Shown: positions 16,677 to 26,061, counted from the stretch's first letter. The stretch: 64,000 nt of DNA from Bradyrhizobium sp. LMTR 3 (GCF_001693485.1 NZ_MAXC01000016.1:23454-87453), one strand, 5' to 3'. Translations and numbers: made by a program. Notes: generated from the letters alone by a model not told the origin.

Positions 16677-17330
16677 ATGACCCCTCGTAATGGCCTTGCT
16701 TCGCTTCTTCGTCCCGAAGACTCGGTCCTCGTCCTTGTCGACCACCAGCCCTATCAGCTCGCGAACTTGAACAGCCACGATCCGCAAGCTGTGGTCAACA
16801 ACACGACCGCGCTGGCGAAGCTAGCAAAAGCCTTCAATGTTCCGACCATTCTCACCAGCGTGATCGCGGCGCGCGGTGGACTTCTCTTCAAGCAGATCAC
16901 CGACGTATTTCCGGACCAGGAAGTCATCGATCGCACCTGGGTGAACACCTGGCAGGACGAGAATGTGGTGAACGTCGTCAAGGCGACCGGCCGCAAGCAA
17001 CTGATCATCGCCGGCCTGTGGACCGAGGTCTGCGTCGCAATGCCTGTGATCCAGGCCGCCGGCGAAGGCTGGGACGTGACCGTGATCACCGACGCGTCGG
17101 GCGGGATTTCGAAGGAGTCTCACGAAGTTGCCATCCAGCGAATGATCGCGGCCGGCGCGAACGTGATGACCGTGATGGCGCTCGCTGGCGAATGGCAACG
17201 CGATTGGGCGCGCACCGAGCATGTCGAGGAGCTGACCGAGATTCTCATCCAGCACTTCGCCGGCAGCGGTATCGCCTTCCTGTGGGAGCAGCAACTGCTC
17301 AACACGCCCGTGCCGAGCAAGGTGCGCTGA
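16677..17330 (+). CDS. isochorismatase-family hydrolase (YcaC-like)
   Basis: A 217-residue cysteine hydrolase of the isochorismatase superfamily. Asp22 in LVLVDHQPYQ and Cys119 in LWTEVCVAMP are the catalytic acid and nucleophile, with the cis-peptide segment TEVC typical of the group. The closest pattern is YcaC, whose substrate is unsettled; true isochorismatase activity is unlikely. Start ATG 16677 has AAGGAA upstream, with a TTG one codon earlier. It is divergent from a LysR gene, and such LysR/YcaC/pirin groups are frequent in proteobacteria and tied to stress or aromatic metabolism. Confidence 0.85.
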   Translation: MTPRNGLASLLRPEDSVLVLVDHQPYQLANLNSHDPQAVVNNTTALAKLAKAFNVPTILTSVIAARGGLLFKQITDVFPDQEVIDRTWVNTWQDENVVNVVKATGRKQLIIAGLWTEVCVAMPVIQAAGEGWDVTVITDASGGISKESHEVAIQRMIAAGANVMTVMALAGEWQRDWARTEHVEELTEILIQHFAGSGIAFLWEQQLLNTPVPSKVR

Positions 17331-17582
17331 TTTGGGCGGGGGTGACGAAAGTCTTGAGCGATCCGCTCAGAACAAGCTGATTGCTTATCGAGTTGCGTCA
17401 TCCCCTCTCTACAAGACGGCTGGCCATGCAAGGCGGCCGGCATGATCGGCGACCACTTCCTTCAGCCGTTACCCGCGACCGCAGCCAGCTTAGCGGACGG
17501 TGCGACTGTCACGAATGTTCAGGACTATGATGGTGGCGTGATCCATTCGTGGGCCGCTCTGCCCGATGGTCAGTTTCTGCGA

Positions 17583-17963
17583 ATGACCGGAACATTTGCA
17601 ATCACTCGGCCCGCTGCTCCGAAAGAGCAGGTCAAAGAGATTCTCGATCGCGTGCTGACCTGGCCACAGGCGGATCAGGAGAAGATCGCGCGCTTCGCCC
17701 GCCAGGTCGAACAGCGGAGCGATGCCGATGACCTGACCGACGAAGAATGGCGAACAATCGAAGAACGCGCCGCCCGCCGACAACCGAAATCACGGAGCAA
17801 CCGTATTTGGGCCCGCACCGATCTACGCCCCTCACTTCTTGCCGAAAGCGCTGAACAGCCCGCCCAGCACCTTCGACGCAATCCCACCCAGCGCGCCGAA
17901 GCCGCCGGTGGCGCCGATTACGCCGGTGATGATCGGAATCAAGGTCGCCATGGTCGAGCCTGA
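17583..17963 (+). CDS. possible small helical protein, maybe frame-damaged
   Basis: The first about 65 residues (from ATG 17583) look like a genuine helical, charged protein: QADQEKIARFARQVEQ and DDLTDEEWRTIEERAARR resemble small antitoxin-like or regulatory proteins. After about residue 70 the frame loses protein character and runs 130 bases into the 3' end of the convergent hydrolase gene. A lost stop or frameshift in an older gene would explain this. The frame is also open upstream to 17442. Low certainty. Confidence 0.35.
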   Translation: MTGTFAITRPAAPKEQVKEILDRVLTWPQADQEKIARFARQVEQRSDADDLTDEEWRTIEERAARRQPKSRSNRIWARTDLRPSLLAESAEQPAQHLRRNPTQRAEAAGGADYAGDDRNQGRHGRA

Positions 17964-19790
17964 AACCGGCGCGGTTGTGGTTGGCGCCTGACCGGCGATC
18001 GCTCCCAGATTGAAGGGCAGATTGAGAATACCCGCCGACTGCAGCAGGGTGACGATACCGAGCATGCCGGCGGAAAGCTGTACGCTCGGCCGCGACATGG
18101 CCGGCGCGAGCGGCTCCGCGGGCTTATCCGGTTTTTCGGTACCCGGGAATGGCTTGCCGGTCAGCCGCTCATACAGCAGCGGCATTAGCACGGTGATGAG
18201 ATCGACCGGCACAGCGGCGCCAGGCTGTTGCGGCGTTGCCGGCTGCGAGACGATCGGCGCCGGGACGGTGTTGACGGGCTGCGAAAGCACCGGCGCGTTG
18301 GCGAGCGGCGTGACCGCCGGCGCCGGCTTGCCGGTCGCAAGCACGGTAAGAAGCTGCGTGATGTCGAGCTGCTTGCCGGTAAGCGCCGACTGCAGAATCA
18401 GCGGCAGCAGCAGTTCGAGGCCTTGGCCCGGCTTGGCAGGATCGGCGGCCATCGGTTTCTCCTTCGATAGCAACATGAGAATGAGCGGGAGCAGTTGCTG
18501 CAGGTCGAGCGCGGGAGCGCCAGCGGCAGGGCCCGTCTCCGCCACCGCGACGCCAGGCTTGACCGTTTCGGCCGCAAGCGAAACGCCGAGCGCCGCCGCC
18601 GTCTCCGGCCCGACCGCGCCATCGACGACCATGCCCTCGGCTTCCTGGAAACGCAGCACGGCGGCTTGCGTGTTTAATCCGAACTCGCCGTCGATCAGGC
18701 CGGGATCGAAGCCTTTCGCGGCCAGCGCCGTCTGGATGCGCGTGACAACGGCCATATCCATGTTCGGCGCACCGATCTCGTAGATGATGGCAGGCGGGCT
18801 GACCTTGAGCGGCGCGGCATTGTCATAGGAGATGCCGGGAATCAGGATGCCGGTGTGCCAGCCGCGGCCCTGCACCGTGTCGGCCACCACGCCGTAACGC
18901 CGTCCCTTTGCCTCGATGGTGCCGCCGTTGCCGTCGCATACCGCGATGTGGCCCATCTTGCCCGGCCCAGGCGGATAGCGGAGCACGATGCCACCGACGG
19001 TCGCCGCCGCCTCCTCCACCGAAACGCGCTTGCCGAGCCGCTCGAGGTCGGCCTTCCAGGCGCCGGTATAGGCATCGGCCTTGGCCGGCTGTGCGGTGTC
19101 GTCTACGCAGCCGTAAAGCATATTGGCTTCCTGATAGACCAGCCACGAGACGAACTCGGCGCAGTCCCACGGGCCACGCCAATGCGGATCGTCCTTCGGC
19201 ACCTGCGTGTTGACGTATTGCTCGCCGATATGCGCGCGGGCGCGTTGCACAAGGCCCGCTCCCGAAGGCACACCGCTCGCGGGTGGCTGGGCAACGGCTA
19301 CGGCAGGCAGACCGTCCACGAAGGCGTCGGCGCTGCCGGCCTTGTACATGCGATGGGCCTGACGCCACTGCTCCTCGGTCAGGTTATTGCCTTTGCCCGA
19401 CTCGCGGCCGGCAATGGCTTTCAGCAAGGCAATCGCCAGCACGGGATCGTCGACCATCTCCTTTGTCAGCATGGCGTTGGGGTCATAGCCGGGCACACCG
19501 AAGCCGTGCCGGCCGGTCCACTTCGTTCCGGCCTCGCCGATCCGCATGCCGACATAGCTGCGCGACAACAGGTCGAAGTTCGAGGCGGCGCCGTTCACCG
19601 GCGAGGGAAAGCGCGCGATCTTGTGGCCGCCGCCGATGATGCCATAGCCGGTCTGGCCGAAACGCGCGGCTCGCGCGCTCGGATACTGAGCGCCGGGATT
19701 GTTGTAGCGGAACGAAGCGACCTCGCTGCCTGCAACGTCGTCGCGATTGTCAGCCGTTGAGGGGTCGGTAGACCTGCCGATTTGACCCAT
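17832..19790 (-). CDS. multidomain peptidoglycan hydrolase-like protein (CHAP/NlpC-like plus PG-binding domain)
   Basis: A 652-residue protein starting at ATG 19790 behind a GGGGGAGC ribosome site. Residues 25-155 resemble virion-associated or GTA-type wall hydrolases (SFRYNNPGAQYPSARAARFG). Residues 180-335 look like a CHAP/NlpC-type cysteine amidase or endopeptidase with Cys210 in GPWDCAEFVSWL and His281 in GKMGHIAVCDG. Residues 345-402 are a PG_binding_1 repeat (IQTALAAKGFDPGLIDGEFG). The last 240 residues alternate hydrophobic blocks such as LELLLPLILQSAL with Pro/Ala linkers. No signal peptide is seen. Wall cleavage is likely; how it reaches the wall is unclear. Confidence 0.8.
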   Translation of the reverse strand: MGQIGRSTDPSTADNRDDVAGSEVASFRYNNPGAQYPSARAARFGQTGYGIIGGGHKIARFPSPVNGAASNFDLLSRSYVGMRIGEAGTKWTGRHGFGVPGYDPNAMLTKEMVDDPVLAIALLKAIAGRESGKGNNLTEEQWRQAHRMYKAGSADAFVDGLPAVAVAQPPASGVPSGAGLVQRARAHIGEQYVNTQVPKDDPHWRGPWDCAEFVSWLVYQEANMLYGCVDDTAQPAKADAYTGAWKADLERLGKRVSVEEAAATVGGIVLRYPPGPGKMGHIAVCDGNGGTIEAKGRRYGVVADTVQGRGWHTGILIPGISYDNAAPLKVSPPAIIYEIGAPNMDMAVVTRIQTALAAKGFDPGLIDGEFGLNTQAAVLRFQEAEGMVVDGAVGPETAAALGVSLAAETVKPGVAVAETGPAAGAPALDLQQLLPLILMLLSKEKPMAADPAKPGQGLELLLPLILQSALTGKQLDITQLLTVLATGKPAPAVTPLANAPVLSQPVNTVPAPIVSQPATPQQPGAAVPVDLITVLMPLLYERLTGKPFPGTEKPDKPAEPLAPAMSRPSVQLSAGMLGIVTLLQSAGILNLPFNLGAIAGQAPTTTAPVSGSTMATLIPIITGVIGATGGFGALGGIASKVLGGLFSAFGKK

Positions 19791-20056
19791 TGCGCGCTCC
19801 CCCGTTGGTGTGCCTGTTGCCAGTTTCCTCTTCGCCGATCGGTGCGTCCTCGGCCTCGGTTTGCTGCTCATTGGCCGGCCCAGATCTGCCCTTTCGGCAC
19901 GATGATCCGATCGTCGCGGCCAGTGACAACCGGCCGGACGCGCTGTCCGCACTATCGATATTCGTTTGCGCAGCCGGAGCATTACCGCTCACGGCGAACC
20001 GTGAAGAGCTTACATCGTTTTTACAGCCTTCACGTGTGAGCTAGCTAACAGTTGCG
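19791..20056. other. gap upstream of the hydrolase gene
   Basis: No gene is supported. Around 19988-20040 the segments CCGTGAAG and CTTCACG form a loose dyad near a TTTTTACAG stretch. It presumably holds the hydrolase promoter. Confidence 0.35.
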
Positions 20057-20165
20057 ATGCAGGTCACCTGCAATTCGACATCCCATCTGCCGCGCCTGAA
20101 CAGGAGAGCGTTCATTGCCGCGGCTGCCGGCGCGACAGCCGCTTGCGCATCTGGCGCTCCCTTCC
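20057..20165 (+). pseudogene. duplicated Tat signal-peptide fragment of the kelch gene
   Basis: From ATG 20057 the frame encodes a twin-arginine leader, HLPRLNRRAFIAAAAGATAA, nearly the same as the leader of the kelch protein at 23028 (DLPRLNRRAFVAVAAGATVG). At DNA level 20075-20155 and 23034-23114 align base for base with about ten differences. No mature domain follows; the frame runs into the antisense SnoaL gene. It looks like the decapitated 5' end of a second kelch-type gene. Confidence 0.75.
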
Positions 20166-20167
20166 AC

Positions 20168-20551
20168 TTAGATGATGCGTGGCAGGGCGGCGCCCGCTGC
20201 GTGGTCGATGACGTAGCACCAGGTGCCATCGGACTGGCGGCGGACCAACTCGACCGAGCTGCCGGACGCTACGATGGAGCCGTCCTGGGTGCGCAGCTCC
20301 CAATCTGCGCGCAGCAGAGCGAGGCCACTGTGCTGGACGCAAAAGTTATTGCGCGACGTCATTGTGCCGGGCGCTTGCAGCAGACGCTGCAACTCACCAG
20401 CGATCGCGTCGAGCCCTATCAGACTTCGCTCGCTTCCATCCACGCGCAGGACGGCATCCACCTCGTAAAGCGCGAGCATATTGTCTATGTTACGGCTGTT
20501 GAAAGCTTGAGCGAATGCCCCGTTCATCTGGGCTGGCTCAGTCACGGTCAT
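20168..20551 (-). CDS. SnoaL-like / YybH-type NTF2-fold protein
   Basis: A 127-residue NTF2-fold protein. AFAQAFNSRNIDNMLALYEV forms the first helices, RVDGSERSLIGLDAIAGELQ the middle, and DGTWCYVIDHAAG the last strand, as in YybH/DUF4440 and ketosteroid-isomerase-like proteins. The enzymatic role is unknown. ATG 20551 has GAGGA upstream. It is divergent from an HxlR gene 73 bp away and so probably regulated by it. The arrangement parallels the LysR/SnoaL pair at the left edge. Confidence 0.82.
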   Translation of the reverse strand: MTVTEPAQMNGAFAQAFNSRNIDNMLALYEVDAVLRVDGSERSLIGLDAIAGELQRLLQAPGTMTSRNNFCVQHSGLALLRADWELRTQDGSIVASGSSVELVRRQSDGTWCYVIDHAAGAALPRII

Positions 20552-20624
20552 GTCTCATCTCCTCGTTGGGGAGAAGAAAAGAAGCACGTCCCTTCAGTGC
20601 TAACCAAACGGGAAGGAAGCCGCA

Positions 20625-21005
20625 TTGTCATCTGCTGCGCTACGATTGGAACTCGACAATCCGCAACCGCGTCGCCCGGCTGATTGCCCGGTCGAGGATT
20701 GGTTGGCCTTCCTGGGCCACCGGTGGAACGCCCTCGTGCTCTGGCACCTGAAGGACGGTCCGAAACGGCACGGAGAGCTGGCGGAGCTTCTACCGGGCGT
20801 ATCTCCGAAGGTGCTTTCTGAGCGTTTGGATGGGCTTGAAGATCGAGGCTTGGTGCTGCGTTCCCCAACCAGTGCGTTCCCACGGCGCGTGACCTACTCG
20901 CTCTCGCTCATGGGCACCGAGCTCCTAGGCATCCTCGATCGGCTTGAGCTTTGGTCACGCCGGGATCATCGAGCGGCTGCTCGGTCGCATGACTACGCAA
21001 GCTGA
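20625..21005 (+). CDS. HxlR-family transcriptional regulator
   Basis: A 126-residue MarR-like winged-helix protein of the HxlR/YodB class. The hallmark segment CPVEDWLAFLGHRWNALVLW includes the conserved N-terminal Cys (residue 21), used for redox or electrophile sensing in YodB-type members. It is followed by GVSPKVLSERLDGLEDRGLV (recognition helix) and RVTYSLSLMGTEL (wing). The start is TTG 20625 with GGAAGGAAG upstream. Divergent from the SnoaL-like gene, its likely target. Confidence 0.87.
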   Translation: MSSAALRLELDNPQPRRPADCPVEDWLAFLGHRWNALVLWHLKDGPKRHGELAELLPGVSPKVLSERLDGLEDRGLVLRSPTSAFPRRVTYSLSLMGTELLGILDRLELWSRRDHRAAARSHDYAS

Positions 21006-21054
21006 CGGCATTATCGTGGAAGCGTGATCGCCCCGCACATCCGAACGCCTTGCC

Positions 21055-22845
21055 TCACCCCTCCCGGTACCAGCTCGCGAGCTGCCACAGATCGTTGTCC
21101 CAGCCCGAGATATGCGCGGTCAGCTTGCCGCCGAGCGCTGCGACCCGGGTCCGGGAGACGATGGGCTGGATGTAGTTGTCTGACACGACGAGGTCGTTGA
21201 GCTTGATGAACAGCGCCGCGCGCTTCACCGCGTCGAGCTCCCGTTCGACCTGCTTGTAGATCTCGTCGTATTCCTTGCTTTGCCAGCGCGAGACATTGCG
21301 CCCCTGCCACTTGTTTTCCTTGTTTGCCACCTGCCACGATGTGTACTGGTTCATGAAGAACTGCGGATCGGCCTGCGGCATGGTGGTGTTGTACATCTGC
21401 GCGTCGCAGTAGAAATGCGTGTAGGTGTCGGGATTGGCGGCGTCGGAGGAGAAGAACACCGATCCCACCACCGACTTCAGTTCGACGTCGATGCCCGCTT
21501 TCTGGCACGCCTGCTTGACGATGGCCTGGGTCTTCTGCCTGGGCGCATTGATCGAGGTCTGGAACACGAACTTCAGCCGCTTGCCGTCCTTGGCGCGAAT
21601 GCCGTCGCCGCCCTTTTTCCAGCCGGCGGTCTCGAGGATCTGGTTGGCCTTCTCGATGCTGAACTCGAATTTGGTGTTCTTCGACCGGAAGCGTTCCGGA
21701 TTGTTGAGGAAGTTCGCGGTGGCCAGCGCCGTGCGGCCATAGATGTGTTTCTCGATCGACGCACGATCGATCAATAGATTGATGGCTTGCCGCACGGCCG
21801 GATCGCTGAACAGCGGATGTTTGGTCTTTATGCTGGCGCGCTCGCCGTCGACCTCGACCGCGGGATCAGTCGAGTTGAGCTGCATGAATTCGACATTGCC
21901 TGACGGGGTGATGTTCACCCTGCCTTTTCCAACAGCCTCCAGTCTCTGCAGGATCTCGTCTTCGACCAGAACGTTCCAGGCATAGTCATATTCGCCGGTC
22001 TGCAGCACCGCGCGCGCCGCCGATACCGCGTCGCCGCCGCCCTTGACCTCCAGCTCATCGAAATGCGGCCGGTTGGCGACGTGGTAGTTGGGGTTGATCC
22101 TGGCGCGAAGCATGTCGCCCGGCTTGAAATCCACGAACAGATATGGGCCGGTGCCGACCGGCTTCAGATTGTTCGGCGCCTCGCGCGACTTGGCGCCGAC
22201 GTAATCCTTGAACAGATGCTTCGGGATGATCATGCCGTAATTGCCGACAAAGGCATCGGCCCAGAACGGCGTCGGCTTGGCAAAGGTGAGGCGGACGGTG
22301 AAGTCGTCGATCTTCTCGACCGTGATGTCCTTGTAGTTGGCAATCGAGACCGCCGCGGTCTCCGGTGTTTTGGCATATTCCCAGGTGAAGACGACATCGT
22401 CTGATGTGAACGGCATGCCGTCATGCCATTTGACGTCGCGTTTCAGCTTCCAGACCACCGAGCGGCCGTCCTCGGACAATCCATTGTTCTCCTTGCTCGG
22501 AACCTCGGCAGCGAGGATCGGAACCAGGTTGCCGTCGCCATCCCATCCGGCCAGCGGCTCGTAAAAGATCCGGGAGCCTTCCTGATCCTTGGTGCCGACG
22601 GCGAAATGGGGATTGAGCAGGGTTATGGCCTGCCAGTACAGCAGTTTCAGCACGCCGCCGCCGCCGGCCTTGGTCGGCTTGTAGGGAAGCGCGGTCGCAG
22701 CCATAGCGACCCCGGACTGGCTCAGCATCATCCCGGCCATCGGCGCCGAAAGGCCGACCGCGATCATGCGCTGGACAAAGGCCCGCCGCGACAACCGGCC
22801 AGTCTTGACGTCTGCAATCAGGTCCCGAAGTTCCCGTTCTTTCAT
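21055..22845 (-). CDS. ABC transporter peptide-type substrate-binding protein (SBP_bac_5)
   Basis: A 596-residue exported binding protein. A twin-arginine-like leader (RLSRRAFVQRMIAVGLS, cleaved near AMAATA) precedes a family 5 solute-binding fold: PLAGWDGDGNLVPILAAEVP, then VWKLKRDVKWHDGMPFTSDD and LKPVGTGPYLFVDFKPGD. Such proteins deliver peptides, nickel or opines to ABC importers. No permease or ATPase gene is adjacent, so it is an orphan that must share a transporter. ATG 22845 has AAGGAG nine bases upstream. Confidence 0.9.
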   Translation of the reverse strand: MKERELRDLIADVKTGRLSRRAFVQRMIAVGLSAPMAGMMLSQSGVAMAATALPYKPTKAGGGGVLKLLYWQAITLLNPHFAVGTKDQEGSRIFYEPLAGWDGDGNLVPILAAEVPSKENNGLSEDGRSVVWKLKRDVKWHDGMPFTSDDVVFTWEYAKTPETAAVSIANYKDITVEKIDDFTVRLTFAKPTPFWADAFVGNYGMIIPKHLFKDYVGAKSREAPNNLKPVGTGPYLFVDFKPGDMLRARINPNYHVANRPHFDELEVKGGGDAVSAARAVLQTGEYDYAWNVLVEDEILQRLEAVGKGRVNITPSGNVEFMQLNSTDPAVEVDGERASIKTKHPLFSDPAVRQAINLLIDRASIEKHIYGRTALATANFLNNPERFRSKNTKFEFSIEKANQILETAGWKKGGDGIRAKDGKRLKFVFQTSINAPRQKTQAIVKQACQKAGIDVELKSVVGSVFFSSDAANPDTYTHFYCDAQMYNTTMPQADPQFFMNQYTSWQVANKENKWQGRNVSRWQSKEYDEIYKQVERELDAVKRAALFIKLNDLVVSDNYIQPIVSRTRVAALGGKLTAHISGWDNDLWQLASWYREG

Positions 22846-23027
22846 GGGGGCCGACTCCTTAACTGGTGCTGAATGCTTGGTGACCCGCGACGCTGCAAAT
22901 GGATCAGGTCAGCGCGAACCTGTCAAAGCAGGATCCGGGCCACCGAAGTTCACGGAGTTGTTGTCTTGACCGCGCTCGCCTTTGTTACAACCATTGGTGA
23001 TCCAGCCACTTTAGCTGAGGAGCTCTC

Positions 23028-24194
23028 ATGTCGTCGACATCCGATCTGCCGCGTCTGAACAGGAGAGCTTTCGTTGCCGTGGCTGCCGGCGCGACAGTCG
23101 GTTGCGCGCCGGCGCTCGCCCAGCATGCGGGCCATGGCACGCCGTCAGGCACGGCGCTGCCTGAAGCAGCCCCCTCCTCCGATCCGTTCGCCCGGCTTCA
23201 GGGCGGCACACCGCATCATCTCACGACCGAGCAAATCGCCCAGCGAAAGGTGGACAGTCCCGCGCCGAAAGGCGTGCAGGGGCGCTGGACGCCGAAGGCG
23301 GCGTTGCCGCTGCCGCGAAGCGAAATGGCCTGGGCCACCGCCTGGGCGGGGCGCATGCATATTGTCGGCGGCTACGGCGAAGGCCGTGTCGATCGCGCCT
23401 ATCACCATGTCTACGATCCGAAGGACGATCGATGGTTCAACGCCGCGCCATTGCCGCGCGGTGCCAACCATGTTGCCGTCGTGGCGGATGCAGGACGCGT
23501 CTACGCGCTCGGTGGCTTCATCGAGCAGAACCGCAATCCCGACCCGAATGCGTTTTTCTACGACGTGGCGTCCGACAAATGGACGACGATCGCGCCCTTG
23601 CCGCGCTCGCGTGGCGCTGCCGCGGCAGTCGCACTCGATGGCAAGATACATCTGATCGGTGGCGCCGGCGCCCCCACCAACGAGCGCGCCAGCGTCGGCT
23701 GGCATGAGGTCTATGACCCGCAAACCGACAAATGGGACGTTCGGAAAGCGCTCCCCGCCGCGCGCGACCATGTCGGCGCCGTCGCCTATAACGGCATGAT
23801 CCATATCATCGGCGGCCGCTTCAACACCTTTGAATACAACACCGACCTTCACCACGTTTACCTGCCTGTATCAGACACCTGGAAGGAGCGCGCGCCGCTG
23901 CCCACGGCGCGTTCGGGCCACGGCCTCGTCGTTTACCGCGACCGCTTGTTCGCGATGGGCGGCGAATACGGCGTGCAGGACAGAGGCCAGATCTCGCAAG
24001 GCGTCGTATTCGGTCAGATGGAGAGTTACGATCCGAAAGAGAATACCTGGCAATCTCATGCGCCGATGCTGACACCGCGGCACGCGGTCGGCGCCACCAC
24101 GATCGGCGATACCATCTACGTTGCCGGCGGAGGCGCCGTGACAGGCGGCGCGGTCCAATCCTCCGTCCACGAGGCGTTTACGCTGGCTGTTTGA
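23028..24194 (+). CDS. Tat-exported kelch-repeat protein
   Basis: A 388-residue protein. The leader (residues 1-32, RLNRRAFVAVAAGATVG ending ALAQ) has the twin-arginine pair at 12-13. The mature part is a six-bladed kelch propeller; the Gly-Gly pairs appear in VGGYGEG, LGGFIEQ, IGGAGAP, IGGRFNT, MGGEYGV and AGGGAVT, each followed by a Y-D/W pair such as YDPKDDRW. Kelch propellers bind ligands or, as in galactose oxidase, carry a copper site, but no such site is evident. GAGGAG sits before ATG 23028. It ends 6 bp from the convergent CYTH-CHAD gene. Confidence 0.88.
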   Translation: MSSTSDLPRLNRRAFVAVAAGATVGCAPALAQHAGHGTPSGTALPEAAPSSDPFARLQGGTPHHLTTEQIAQRKVDSPAPKGVQGRWTPKAALPLPRSEMAWATAWAGRMHIVGGYGEGRVDRAYHHVYDPKDDRWFNAAPLPRGANHVAVVADAGRVYALGGFIEQNRNPDPNAFFYDVASDKWTTIAPLPRSRGAAAAVALDGKIHLIGGAGAPTNERASVGWHEVYDPQTDKWDVRKALPAARDHVGAVAYNGMIHIIGGRFNTFEYNTDLHHVYLPVSDTWKERAPLPTARSGHGLVVYRDRLFAMGGEYGVQDRGQISQGVVFGQMESYDPKENTWQSHAPMLTPRHAVGATTIGDTIYVAGGGAVTGGAVQSSVHEAFTLAV

Positions 24195-24200
24195 TTGCGC

Positions 24201-25799
24201 TTACCGGCCCCAGAATGCCGACGTGGCCTTGAACCGCCGCCATCTCTGGCGCAGCTTTTTCGCTACTGCAATCTGGTCGCGCGCTCGCCAGCCGGTCATT
24301 GCGCCGACGGCAAAACGAAGCGCGGGCCGATCGTCCTGCCCGATGGTATCGAGCAATGCGCTGATATTTGCGATGTCGCGTGCGCGTCCAAGACTGTTTT
24401 GCAGCCTGGCGAGCCGCGCCACGTAACGCTTGGCGCGCGCACGGTCGGCGTAAAGCGGCGAGAAGAATTCCGCCGCATAGCGCAGCTTCTTGAGATCGAT
24501 TCTGAGATCGTGTTGCGTATCGGCGTCAAGTCGCCAGAAGTGCGCGCCACGCTTGAGCACCTTATGGTGCCATCTCGCGAGAATTTTATCCGCGAGCGTC
24601 GGCATCGGCTGTGACAGCACGGCCGACGCCTCGCTTTCAATCTCGTTGCGCCAGCCGCGGCGTTCGACCCAGTTTCCCAACGACAGTAGGAAGCGGCTGC
24701 AACGCGGATCGGCAAGGACTGCTTGCAGCGCAGCGTAGTTCGATTTGCGCTGTAGCTGGACCACCTCGCGCAGGTCGCCCAGGTCGACCTCGGGAGCCGC
24801 CGTCGCAAGGCGAGAGACGGTCGTGACTGCGAACACATCCCAATCGCGAGTCGGACCGAGCTGCTGCATCAACCATCTTGCCTCGCCGTTGATCGCCTCG
24901 AACGATGGCGATGGGATCTCCCGCCGGAACAGCGCGCAGATTGTGCGCAGACGGCGCAATGCGACCCGCATCTGGTGCACGCCTTCGGGGTCGGATCCCT
25001 CCCTCGCCACCGCGTGGTTATTCAGAAGATGCTGCCAGCAGCTCCCCGCCAGCAGCGCAATGACGTCATCAACCGCGTGTTCAGCGGTGATGCCGACTAC
25101 CGGTTCGGCTTTCACCGCCGGCTGCACGACGTCGAACGCCAGCGCATAGCCGCGTTCTGCCTTGCTCCGCGTGCCGATTTGCAACGGCGCGGTGTCGAGC
25201 AACTGCGTTCCAAGATCAAACAACGCGCCAGCGTTGCCGCTCTTCAATTCGAGCTCGATTTCGGACAGGACTTCCTGACGCGTACCGGCCTCGATGGTCC
25301 CCTCGTCGAACGCGATTTCAACCAGCGCATCGGGCAGATCGAGCTGCCGAGCATGCCGGCGAACCTTGGTCGCAAAGGCCGGCTCGAGCGCATCGGGAGC
25401 AAGCGTCGTTACGGGATCGCCGATCTCGGCGGCGGGAAGCCGCGCCAGGTCGGGGGTAATGCCGTCAACCGGCGTTTCCCACTGCCGTCGCGCCAACGGC
25501 CGTCCGCTGTCGGGCGAAAACTTCAGCGTCTGAATGAAATGCTTGCCGCTGCGGCGCACGCGCAGCGACATGCCGCGTTGGAACAGCACTCGTTCCGGCG
25601 TGTCGTAATAAACCGTTTCCAGCCGGCGGACGACGCCGCGATTGCGCGCATGCTGCGCGATGACGGGCATTTCGCGCAGCTTCTCCAGGACACCCTGCGG
25701 CGCCAGCAGCTTAAGTTCGATTTCCGCTTGCTCAGCGGGTTGCACAGCAATCGCGCTGCCGGAATCGTGCACGATTGGGCCGTTCAACGGAGACTCCAT
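24201..25799 (-). CDS. CYTH-CHAD domain protein (inorganic triphosphatase/polyphosphate-binding type)
   Basis: A 532-residue protein. Residues 20-230 form a CYTH triphosphate tunnel domain with the ExExK signature as E26, E28 and K30 (AEIELKL). Residues 245-525 form a CHAD domain of two four-helix bundles with conserved basic faces, VHQMRVALRRLRT and DLRIDLKKLRYAAEF. CYTH enzymes hydrolyse triphosphates; CHAD domains bind polyphosphate. The frame is open upstream to 26045, but ATG 25799 begins the conserved part, without a good ribosome site. Confidence 0.88.
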   Translation of the reverse strand: MESPLNGPIVHDSGSAIAVQPAEQAEIELKLLAPQGVLEKLREMPVIAQHARNRGVVRRLETVYYDTPERVLFQRGMSLRVRRSGKHFIQTLKFSPDSGRPLARRQWETPVDGITPDLARLPAAEIGDPVTTLAPDALEPAFATKVRRHARQLDLPDALVEIAFDEGTIEAGTRQEVLSEIELELKSGNAGALFDLGTQLLDTAPLQIGTRSKAERGYALAFDVVQPAVKAEPVVGITAEHAVDDVIALLAGSCWQHLLNNHAVAREGSDPEGVHQMRVALRRLRTICALFRREIPSPSFEAINGEARWLMQQLGPTRDWDVFAVTTVSRLATAAPEVDLGDLREVVQLQRKSNYAALQAVLADPRCSRFLLSLGNWVERRGWRNEIESEASAVLSQPMPTLADKILARWHHKVLKRGAHFWRLDADTQHDLRIDLKKLRYAAEFFSPLYADRARAKRYVARLARLQNSLGRARDIANISALLDTIGQDDRPALRFAVGAMTGWRARDQIAVAKKLRQRWRRFKATSAFWGR

Positions 25800-26061
25800 T
25801 GGAAGGGGGAGGCGCGTGAATATTTTATGACAACCGCAAAATATACTCAAATAGTCTACTGGGAAAACTCCGCAAATTGCTTGGGCAGTTCCGGTGCCGA
25901 GGCCTTGAGCCGCCTCAGTTCGGGCATGAAACCAGTCGGGAGTGAGGAAAAAACTTGCCGAGCAGAGGCTCGCGGACCCGCGGGACGTGGGAGGCCGTTC
26001 GGATGATGAGAATGCCACATCCGCGAAACAAAGAGACCGCCTCAATTGGGCGGCCCTTAAT

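Noticed and set aside
17832..19790. reading the wall hydrolase as part of a prophage
   Set aside because: No capsid, tail, terminase or phage regulator gene is near, so one endolysin-like domain is not evidence of a prophage.
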